Shown: positions 45,961 to 52,454 of the stretch, in pieces
How the letters are laid out: each line of letters opens with the position of its first letter
How positions within the stretch are numbered: position 1 is the first letter of the stretch
NCBI GenBank assembly: GCA_001873185.1
Contig: MNYQ01000035.1
Span: forward strand, 1-52,454
Source: Ignavibacteria bacterium CG2_30_36_16
GTDB lineage: Bacteria > Bacteroidota > Ignavibacteria > Ignavibacteriales > Ignavibacteriaceae
Reading direction: 5' to 3'
DNA: 52,454 nucleotides
The notes under the pieces: generated by a model
What the model was told of the DNA's origin: nothing
The model's database searches: none
Seen by the model: only the letters and a program-made list of their open reading frames with translations
Made by a program: the position numbers and the translations under genes

Positions 45961-46148
45961 AGGGAATATTCTTCGGAAAGAATAAAATTTCGAGGGATTC
46001 TTACCCAAAACGTAAAACAATTAATCTTTTGCTTTTTGCGTATGTAAAAAGTAGAAGGAAATCTTTAAAATAAAATTAACTACGGTGTTGCATTTTAACA
46101 TAACACGCCGTTATAAAGCAAGAATCATAAATAAAAAAGGAGTTAAAA

Positions 46149-46949
46149 ATGAGAGTAATTATTCTCTTAGCTTTTTCAATTTTGTTTGTATATACAAGCT
46201 CTTTTTGTCAATCAAATATTTCTGATGAAGTAAAAGAAATATTTAACATTGGTAAAGATATAATTGATAGAAACGTAAATAAAGAAAATATCAGAGAGCA
46301 TATTTCTTACGAACAATCAAAAATTTATGCAAAAAAACTATCGCAAGCTATTGTTAATGATCCTCTTGGCTTTAACATCTATTTAAGCCAAGAATATTTA
46401 AAATGGAAGGAAGAAACAAAAAAAAACAATTATAAGCCCGTTACCGTTAAACCAGCTTATAAACTATATATGCTTGAACAAGTTATAGAAAATTATTTTG
46501 GAGAAACATTTTCAAATGTAATTAGCACACCATACTTTTTAAGAGTAAAGGTTATTGCTCTTACAACAAGTATTTATACGAGTAAATCTGCGAAGATAAA
46601 AACTAAACAAACAGACTTATTAGTGGAGGTTGAAGATATATTGAAAGGTAAAAAGTATATAAATATCGGAGATAGTATAAGAATCTCATATTTGAACTGG
46701 TGGATAAATCAATGCGATATAAAATTTGAAAAAGGGAAAAGTTATTTATTACCCATTAAATTAACAGAGTGTATCGAAAATGAAGGATGCATTAATTATA
46801 CCCTAAAGGTTTTTGATAATGAATGCAAAGCCATAAAAGAGATAGAAAATGAGCTAGTGAAAAGGCCCGAATCAATATTAGGAAATATGACCGCTGTAAA
46901 ATGGCAGCAATTTAAATCTGAGTTCATAAAAAAATATTTAAATTTTTAG
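46149..46949 (+). CDS. Secreted protein of unknown function, first gene of a metalloprotease cluster
   Basis: I do not recognise the family with confidence. The 266-residue product has a signal peptide (MRVIILLAFSILFVYTSSFCQ), a charged helical N-terminal half (25-125), and a beta-rich C-terminal half (about 130-230) with strands LRVKVIALTTSIY, DLLVEVEDILKGKKYINIGD, WWINQCDIKFEKGKSYLLPI and a Cys-rich tail (C in NQCD, LTEC, EGCI, NECK). The order strand - VEDILKG - GD - C - FxxGKxYLL resembles netrin/TIMP-like (NTR) modules, which is only a visual impression. An AGGAG site precedes the ATG, and the metalloprotease gene starts 12 bases after the stop, so the two are co-expressed. A role as partner or inhibitor of that protease is a hypothesis. 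Codon use is very AT-rich. Confidence 0.65.
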   Translation: MRVIILLAFSILFVYTSSFCQSNISDEVKEIFNIGKDIIDRNVNKENIREHISYEQSKIYAKKLSQAIVNDPLGFNIYLSQEYLKWKEETKKNNYKPVTVKPAYKLYMLEQVIENYFGETFSNVISTPYFLRVKVIALTTSIYTSKSAKIKTKQTDLLVEVEDILKGKKYINIGDSIRISYLNWWINQCDIKFEKGKSYLLPIKLTECIENEGCINYTLKVFDNECKAIKEIENELVKRPESILGNMTAVKWQQFKSEFIKKYLNF

Positions 46950-46961
46950 GGAGTTAAAAAC

Positions 46962-49838
46962 ATGAAAAACATTATACTTTTATTCGTTTATATATGCATC
47001 TCTTTAGAATTTAATTATGCGCAAATTGACTATCAAGGAATCTTAAAATTAAATTCTTCTAATGAGGTCGTTACAACTTATGATTGGACAGATCCGAATG
47101 TTGTCTATTGGAATTCAAGTGTTAAAAGCAATGGTTTAGGAATAAGGCCTTTTAATTTAGCTACATTACCAATTGAAATATTTTCAAATTCACAAGACGT
47201 TGTCAATCAAACCAATTCAATAATTACAGAATGGAATAGTAATGGATGCATTAATCTCTTTGAGAACCATTTCTTCCCTTCTATTCTTTTAGCTTTTGAA
47301 AATGATAATCAATTTTTCCCAGATATAGATATTATTGGAAGAGCGCTTTCTGCAGTAGTAACAGAAAATAATAAATTTGTTTTTACAGAATATTCAGCAA
47401 ATACACTAACAGATTTTGAACAAACAGCAGTCATTTTAAATAATACTGATGATTTTCCATATCAATGGTCTACCGAACTAAGTAATCAAGGTAGTAATAT
47501 CATTCCTTTTAAGCCTATATTAATGCATGAAATGGGTCATCTTATTGGGCTTGGTCATAATATACCTGATTGGGGGGATCATTCGATAATGCAATTTCCT
47601 CAAGCTATCGGTAATTTGCTTTTCAGTTTAAGCACCTATGATATAACTGGATTACAATCTTTATGCTCATTTAATGGTACACCAACCGGGATTGAGGATG
47701 CTATTTTGATTTATCAATATCAATCAACAATTAGTCCTAATACATATAATAGTGGCTTTTCTGCTAGTTTTATTGATGAATATCCTTATGGAAATTATTT
47801 AATAGATGGTATCCACTGGAAATTAAATGCATTACATGCTAATGGTCAACTTGAAATTTCTGGCGGACCCCAATATTTCTCAAATTTACCAAATAATTAT
47901 TGTTGGCAAAGAGATTTAAACGGGAATGTAATTGGAATAGTTACCGCATATGGCACTGATAATGATGGGGTTTTTCACGAATCAAATGTAACTGTAGGTA
48001 TTACAAATGTTCCATTAAATTCTACATCTGGGAGTTTGAGCAATAACGAAACTTGGTGCGGTTCAATAACCATAACTGGAGATGTAACAGTTCCAAGTGG
48101 AATTACCCTTACAATTTTACCTGGAGCGAATTTAGTTTTTCAAAACAATTCTTCATTAATCATTAGCGGAAATTTAATTTCAAACGGAATCTCATATTCA
48201 AAAACAACATTTGATTTTATTTCTCAAAATTCTTCATATCAAAACGGTATTAAAGTAAATCCTGGTGGAAGCATTACTATATCACATTCAATTTTAAAGA
48301 ATGCATACAGAGGAATTTATTTTAATGAAGCATATGGTTCGATTGATAATTGTGAATTTTATAATTGTTATTCCGGGATTCATCTTTACCGTACAAATTA
48401 TACAACTGAGGATCCCCATATATCAAATAATTATTCGCATGATAATCAGTTTGGAATTGTTATGTATTATTCATCACCGTATTTAACCGGAAATGAATTT
48501 AATAACAATTGGCGCGGCGTAGGATGCACCGATTACTCATCAGCCTACTTAGGTTATGCTGGTTCTTTCGGTAATAATTATATTCATAATAATCAAATAG
48601 GTGTTTTTGCTTACGGTTATTCAAATCCCTTTTTAGGACGTTCAACCTGTACAATTCAAGGGGGAAACAATCGGATAGAAAATAATTCATACAAAGAGCT
48701 ATACACACATACATACTGTACAATTATTGCAGAAAATAATTGGTGGGGCAATAATCCACCAATTTCTTCTCAGTTTTATGTTGCAAGTAATTCAAGTTTG
48801 GATTATAACCCTTGGCTTATGTCCGTACCTCAATACAGGCAATTAACAAATAGAGAAAATTCTCCAGAAGAATTACTATATAATGAAAAATTAGCTCCGG
48901 GCAACAATACCGAAGCCTCTAATGAAATAAACATAGATGCTGAATTAATTTTAACAGAAAATCAAGAATTAGAAAACGAAATTAAAAGTTCATTTAATTC
49001 CCAATGGCCAATATATTGGAAGCTATTATATGCCCGTAACCTTATTGATGTTAAAAAATATAAATTTGCACAAAAAATTTGTAGAGATATAATTATAGAT
49101 CATCCCGATTCAACTCTTTCTTACTATGCCCTTGACTTACTATGGCGTGCAAGTAGGAGGTATGATAAAGATTCGCTGACTATATTTTTAAATAACATTT
49201 CAAATGCGCAAATTAAAAAATCTTTATTTAGTGCAGCCGAATTAATGCTTGCCGGATTTGATAAAACAAATATTTTAAGGAACCTTGCTAGGATGCTAAG
49301 AAAATATAAAAAGGAACCTATTGTTGAATTCATTTTATTTCAAAAATTTCTCTACTATTATTACGATGAAAATGATCTGGTACAAGCTCGTTTGGCTGCA
49401 ATTGAACTTGCACAACTATTCCCGGAATCTGAATCAACCTTGGATGCATTAAGGCATTTAGAAGGGAGCACTTTTAATTTAGGAAAAAATTCCCTTATTC
49501 TAGAAAATCAAGTAAAATTAAATACAATAGACAAGCCACTTGATTATGAATTATTTGGCAACTATCCAAATCCCTTTAATCCAACAACAACAATAAGCTA
49601 TGCCCTTCCATATGATTCACAAGTGGAAATATCCATCTACGATATAATGGGAAGAGTAATTAAAAACTTTTTTTATAATTCTATTTCTTCCGGTTATCAA
49701 AAAACGGTATGGGACGGCAAAAGTGAAAATGGAACCCAAGTGGCAAGCGGCATTTATATTTACAGAATTAAAGCAAAGTCGATGGAAAATCAAACAGAAA
49801 TATTTGAAACATCCTCAAAATTAATCTTAATGAAGTAG
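46962..49838 (+). CDS. Matrixin-like zinc metalloprotease with beta-helix and T9SS domain
   Basis: The 958-residue secreted protein has a signal peptide (1-20) and a metzincin-type catalytic domain (about 35-235) with the full zinc motif H189-E-M-G-H193-L-I-G-L-G-H199 and a Met-turn candidate M210 in DHSIMQF. Next are an Ig-like segment (245-350), a right-handed parallel beta-helix (about 375-600; repeats such as NCEFYNCYSGIHLY, NNYSHDNQFGIVMY and GNNYIHNNQIGVFAY), a helical TPR-like stretch (about 660-840; NLIDVKKYKFAQKICRDIII, ALDLLWRASRRYD) and a type A T9SS domain with NYPNPFNPTTTISY. The protease plus beta-helix fusion suggests glycan or surface anchoring. GGGAG lies before the start; it is 12 bases from the upstream gene and 10 from the downstream one. 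Confidence 0.9.
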   Translation: MKNIILLFVYICISLEFNYAQIDYQGILKLNSSNEVVTTYDWTDPNVVYWNSSVKSNGLGIRPFNLATLPIEIFSNSQDVVNQTNSIITEWNSNGCINLFENHFFPSILLAFENDNQFFPDIDIIGRALSAVVTENNKFVFTEYSANTLTDFEQTAVILNNTDDFPYQWSTELSNQGSNIIPFKPILMHEMGHLIGLGHNIPDWGDHSIMQFPQAIGNLLFSLSTYDITGLQSLCSFNGTPTGIEDAILIYQYQSTISPNTYNSGFSASFIDEYPYGNYLIDGIHWKLNALHANGQLEISGGPQYFSNLPNNYCWQRDLNGNVIGIVTAYGTDNDGVFHESNVTVGITNVPLNSTSGSLSNNETWCGSITITGDVTVPSGITLTILPGANLVFQNNSSLIISGNLISNGISYSKTTFDFISQNSSYQNGIKVNPGGSITISHSILKNAYRGIYFNEAYGSIDNCEFYNCYSGIHLYRTNYTTEDPHISNNYSHDNQFGIVMYYSSPYLTGNEFNNNWRGVGCTDYSSAYLGYAGSFGNNYIHNNQIGVFAYGYSNPFLGRSTCTIQGGNNRIENNSYKELYTHTYCTIIAENNWWGNNPPISSQFYVASNSSLDYNPWLMSVPQYRQLTNRENSPEELLYNEKLAPGNNTEASNEINIDAELILTENQELENEIKSSFNSQWPIYWKLLYARNLIDVKKYKFAQKICRDIIIDHPDSTLSYYALDLLWRASRRYDKDSLTIFLNNISNAQIKKSLFSAAELMLAGFDKTNILRNLARMLRKYKKEPIVEFILFQKFLYYYYDENDLVQARLAAIELAQLFPESESTLDALRHLEGSTFNLGKNSLILENQVKLNTIDKPLDYELFGNYPNPFNPTTTISYALPYDSQVEISIYDIMGRVIKNFFYNSISSGYQKTVWDGKSENGTQVASGIYIYRIKAKSMENQTEIFETSSKLILMK

Positions 49839-49848
49839 TTCGTTTTTT

Positions 49849-50484
49849 ATGAGAATAATTTTATTCAAGCGGGGTCTTTGGACCCCGATATTATTTTTCA
49901 TCTTGCTTTTTTTTCAAATTTCTTTTGCAGAAGATGCAAACACAACCATTAAGAAAATAAACGAAAAAATTGATATAATTAAAAAAGCATCCCGCCTATT
50001 TAATATTGATTACAGAATATTATGTTCAATAATATATTCTGAACGTACGTTAAATTTTAACTGGGAAGATGAAGCGCTTGATATAATAATTGCAAAATCC
50101 GGTTTAAATAGTTCAATAGGTTTTTGCCAAATTAAGATAAAAACTGCTTATTGGATTGAAAATCAATTAAGTGATATTACAAGTGTTTATTATCCCGGCA
50201 ATAATTACCAACGTATAATTTCTATTAGTGAAAGCAAAATTGAAATTATAAAAAAATTAGAGAATGATACAATTAATATTCTTTATGCAGCAGCATACTT
50301 GCGAATAATAATATCAAGATGGATGAAAGAAGATATTTTCATTAGCGATAGACCAGATATTTTGGGGACATTATACTCGTCTGGACTTTTTTATTCTGAT
50401 GGCTCAGAACGATTCCCAAATAATAAACCAAAGTCAAACCATTTTGGAAAAAGGGTTATAGAAATTTATAAAAAGTTATATTAA
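49849..50484 (+). CDS. Lysozyme-like transglycosylase (SLT-type) secreted protein
   Basis: The 211-residue product has a signal peptide or N-terminal anchor (to about residue 27, FFQISFAEDA) and an SLT-like fold: catalytic glutamate E65 in CSIIYSERTLNFNW, the SSIGFCQIKIKTA segment (Q94) that equals the family GxxGLMQxxPxTA block, and YAAAYLRIIISRW equal to the later GAxYL helix. The divergence is considerable: YSER replaces the usual ESxF. The predicted reaction is cleavage of the MurNAc-GlcNAc bond in peptidoglycan. It starts ten bases after the metalloprotease stop and closes the three-gene cluster. Peptidoglycan trimming for secretion of its neighbours is possible. Confidence 0.75.
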   Translation: MRIILFKRGLWTPILFFILLFFQISFAEDANTTIKKINEKIDIIKKASRLFNIDYRILCSIIYSERTLNFNWEDEALDIIIAKSGLNSSIGFCQIKIKTAYWIENQLSDITSVYYPGNNYQRIISISESKIEIIKKLENDTINILYAAAYLRIIISRWMKEDIFISDRPDILGTLYSSGLFYSDGSERFPNNKPKSNHFGKRVIEIYKKLY

Positions 50485-50727
50485 AAATATGCTTTATAAC
50501 AAGCCAATGCTAATGAACCACTATCGCTAATGCCGGAATGTTAAAGTGTGGTTGCAGAATAAGAAGCGTTTTAAAAATAAACGGCAGCAATAGGATTTTA
50601 TTTTTTAATATAAAACAGAAAAATGAACATAGCTATTTAGCAACCATTGAGGGCTTAAAAAAATTACAGAATAGGCTCAAATTATTTTTATAAAACAGCG
50701 TCTGTTTATGTCGCTGCAATTTAGTTT

Positions 50728-50831
50728 AGGGCATCTCTAAAAACTTTAATTGTCTCGCTTCGAAAATCCAGCTTGGCAGCATATACCCGTAATCCGTTAG
50801 CTAACGGATAATGGATTTTTAGAGGAGCCCT
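50728..50831. mobile_element. MITE-like element with 16-bp inverted ends, copy 2
   Basis: Ends AGGGCATCTCTAAAAA (50728-50743) and TTTTTAGAGGAGCCCT (50816-50831) are inverted repeats matching at 14 of 16 bases. An exact CCGTTAGCTAACGG sits at 50794-50807. The element is the reverse complement of copy 1 at 20311-20416 with few differences. It is non-coding. Confidence 0.7.
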
Positions 50832-50903
50832 TCACTTTCATTACAACCCGGTCGTTTGCTTAGCATCCTTTCTTCCGGTTTTCCGGGGATTGATTCCTTT
50901 GTC

Positions 50904-50960
50904 AAGCCGCTTAGAGTATAGCCGTTTCCAATTATACTCCGGCTTCCCGCTGCGCGGCTT
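50904..50960. other. Nested inverted repeats
   Basis: AAGCCGC (50904-50910) pairs with GCGGCTT (50954-50960) around an inner GAGTATA (50914-50920) / TATACTC (50933-50939) stem. Like the structure at 20474, it lies beside a 3'-UTR cassette. Confidence 0.45.
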
Positions 50961-50972
50961 TAGAGTTTTACC

Positions 50973-51033
50973 ACTTGGCAGGTTCGCAATTCCTGCCTCA
51001 CCCAATTAGAATATTCCAAGCTTCGCTTGGCAC
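50973..51033 (-). repeat. 3'-UTR double-hairpin cassette, copy 2
   Basis: The reverse complement of the cassette at 20224-20286 (about 93% alike). It begins at the last base of the TAG stop of the T9SS gene on the minus strand. Confidence 0.8.
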
Positions 51034-52454
51034 TATTTAACAAACAACATCTTCTTGGAATCGATATAACTTCCGCTGCTGCTTTTTGCAATAAACTGAT
51101 AAATATACGTTCCCGAAGTAAGTTCGGAAGCGTCAAATTGAACTTGATGATAGCCTGTTTCGGCAGTCTCGCTAACAATAGTTTTTACAAGCTGCCCGAG
51201 TGATGTATAAACTGAAATTGTAACTTGCGATTTTTCCGGAACTGAATATTGAATTATTGTAGCCGGGTTGAACGGATTTGGATAATTTTGAGTAAGTGAA
51301 TATACTGCGGGAATGGTCACTTCAACTTCAACTTCGCCGCTGTATTCATAGCTTCCGGCGTAGTCTATCTGTTTAAGCCTATAAGTATATTTTCCGGCGT
51401 TAAGTTCTTTATCGACGAAAGAATAATTTGCAGGCTCGCTTGAAGTTCCTGCACCGTTTGCAAATCCAACTTCCTGCCAGGCTGCTGCGGATGTTTTTCT
51501 TTCAATGCTGAAACCGCGGTTGTTTGTTTCGGTTGCAGTTGACCAGTTTAATACAACTTCATTTTGTTCTGTCGAAGCCGTAAGCGAAGTAAGTTCAACC
51601 GGAATTGAAACTATCTGCATTGATACGGGAATTGTTGTTGTTAAGTGTGCGGGATCGTTACTGTTTATTATAACATCCATGCTGTAATTTCCAAGCGGGT
51701 AATCCTCAGTATTAAAAGTTAATTCAAGATTTGTTGTTGTGCCATTCATCAATAAGCCGCCGGTCGTATTGGCTGCAAGCCAATCAGGATCTGCGGAAAT
51801 TTTTAACGCAAGGTTATTACTAACATAAGCGGCATTATAAGCTACCTGCAATCCATCCGTACCATCAAGATTTTCTATCCCGATAGTTGCAGAAGTTAAA
51901 GTTGCATTCATATTGTTATAATAAACCATAATCTTTCCGGAGCTATAAAGCACATACTGAAATGTTAAAGAACCGGTTGCAGAATATTTCTGCCAGTTTG
52001 TGAATTGAACGATAAATTTATTGCCGTCCTGTTGATAATGAACCGTTCCCTGCGCGCTTCCGTCAAGGTCATCCCAGAAAGCGGCAATAATACCGTTAGG
52101 CGCAGATGTGGAAGGCAATTGTCCGTTTGTAAATGTATTTGAAGCCGGCGCTGAAAATGTTAAGAAGCCGTTGCTCGATACATAAATCTGTGTTTCAGTT
52201 ATTCCGTAAAACTTAAAATCAAATCCGAAATTAAATGGACCCGCATATCCTTCATCTTTAGGATCGAATGAGCCGGTAGGAGCCCAGGTACTTGCAAGTG
52301 TTCCGGTGGAAGATATATTATTCCATTCGTAAGAAGGACCATTCGGTTCGTTGCTGTCAATCCATTCATAACCAAATAAATCCGGTCCGCCCGAACCCTC
52401 TATACTCAATCCACCTATTTCTGCAGGGTCATCTTTCGTTCCGATGTTAACTTC
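51033..52454 (-). CDS. C-terminal part of a second subtilisin-type T9SS protein (5' truncated by window end)
   Basis: The frame is open to the last base of the window; the TTG at 52409 is internal, so the start lies beyond. The visible ~473 residues align along their whole length with the C-terminal half of the S8 protease at 41574-45188: the DLFGYEWIDSNEPNGPSYEW opening, FWDDLDGSAQGTVHYQQ, TNWQKYSATGSLTFQYV, the PVELTSLTA module and a type A T9SS domain with NYPNPFNPATIIQY, ending KKMLFVK. A protease domain upstream is expected by homology but not seen. The stop is abutted by the hairpin cassette. Confidence 0.88.
   Translation of the reverse strand, partial: EVNIGTKDDPAEIGGLSIEGSGGPDLFGYEWIDSNEPNGPSYEWNNISSTGTLASTWAPTGSFDPKDEGYAGPFNFGFDFKFYGITETQIYVSSNGFLTFSAPASNTFTNGQLPSTSAPNGIIAAFWDDLDGSAQGTVHYQQDGNKFIVQFTNWQKYSATGSLTFQYVLYSSGKIMVYYNNMNATLTSATIGIENLDGTDGLQVAYNAAYVSNNLALKISADPDWLAANTTGGLLMNGTTTNLELTFNTEDYPLGNYSMDVIINSNDPAHLTTTIPVSMQIVSIPVELTSLTASTEQNEVVLNWSTATETNNRGFSIERKTSAAAWQEVGFANGAGTSSEPANYSFVDKELNAGKYTYRLKQIDYAGSYEYSGEVEVEVTIPAVYSLTQNYPNPFNPATIIQYSVPEKSQVTISVYTSLGQLVKTIVSETAETGYHQVQFDASELTSGTYIYQFIAKSSSGSYIDSKKMLFVK

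Larger units (their letters stand above)
45189..46148. other. Long repeat-bearing intergenic region between divergent genes
   Basis: No gene is supported in 960 bases. It holds a 12-base palindrome CCCGTATACGGG (45441-45452), an exact dispersed palindrome (45463-45476) leading into TTTTTAGAGATGCCCT (a MITE-like end), a GC-rich block with GAACCGG...CCGGTTC arms (45638-45702), and a 5 x 21-base tandem repeat (45856-45960). It must include the promoters of both flanking units. Confidence 0.6.
50485..51032. other. Repeat mosaic between convergent genes
   Basis: No gene. In order it holds a 35-base inverted match to 30941-30975 (50692-50726), MITE-like copy 2, a nested hairpin and the 3'-UTR cassette copy 2. 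Confidence 0.7.

Noticed and set aside
45463-50807. The 14-base palindrome as recognition site of the local restriction system
   Set aside because: Nothing in the sequence links the two; a 14-base target would be far longer than type II sites.

Overview
The window looks like chromosome from a member of the Ignavibacteria/Chlorobi-related branch of the Bacteroidota. The main evidence is at least seven large secreted proteins ending in the type A type-IX-secretion (T9SS) sorting domain with the NYPNPFNP motif. Supporting evidence is AT-rich DNA, a Reg_prop/Y_Y_Y sensor kinase, a DUF5686 outer-membrane protein and paired M16 peptidases. No rRNA, tRNA, CRISPR array or complete transposase gene was seen.

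Layout. 0-6.1 kb: the 3' end of a T9SS cargo gene, then a tight cluster of two tandem TolB-like propeller proteins and a T9SS-sorted N-acetylmuramoyl-L-alanine amidase. 6.1-6.9 kb: a compositionally odd stretch and a DUF302 gene broken by an in-frame stop; an intact paralogue lies at 41 kb. 7-12.9 kb: a propeller sensor kinase, a NarL-type regulator, a stand-alone receiver, and a lipoprotein with a MACPF pore-forming domain plus GAGG repeats. 12.9-20.2 kb: two very large related T9SS adhesin-like proteins, the first frameshifted. 20.6-22.9 kb: a probable restriction-modification pair (GIY-YIG nuclease and DNA methyltransferase). 23.5-27.7 kb: carAB with a terminator-like hairpin in the carA leader. 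28.3-32.1 kb: a PIN-PhoH ATPase, a GH5 lipoprotein and a small barrel-like protein. 32.1-41.4 kb: DUF5686 protein, M16 pair, HAD phosphatase, PIG-L deacetylase, MscS channel and DUF302 protein. 41.6-45.2 kb: a subtilisin-like T9SS protease. 46.1-50.5 kb: a three-gene secreted cluster of an unknown protein, a matrixin-like metalloprotease with beta-helix and T9SS domain, and a lysozyme-like transglycosylase. 51-52.5 kb: the C-terminal part of a second subtilisin-type protein, running off the window.

The genes suggest a cell that exports many surface enzymes and adhesins and remodels peptidoglycan and protein in its surroundings. The regulator trio next to the MACPF lipoprotein may control it.

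The most unusual feature is in the intergenic DNA. The palindrome CCGTTAGCTAACGG occurs eight times exactly, plus four near copies, always between genes. It is embedded in a mosaic of other repeats: a roughly 105-bp MITE-like element with 16-bp inverted ends present in two inverted copies, a 3'-UTR hairpin cassette shared by two T9SS genes, a 135-bp direct repeat, and a recurring TTGCATAAGGTGAGTTA motif. The inverted copies at 20.2-20.4 and 50.7-51.0 kb bracket about 30 kb.
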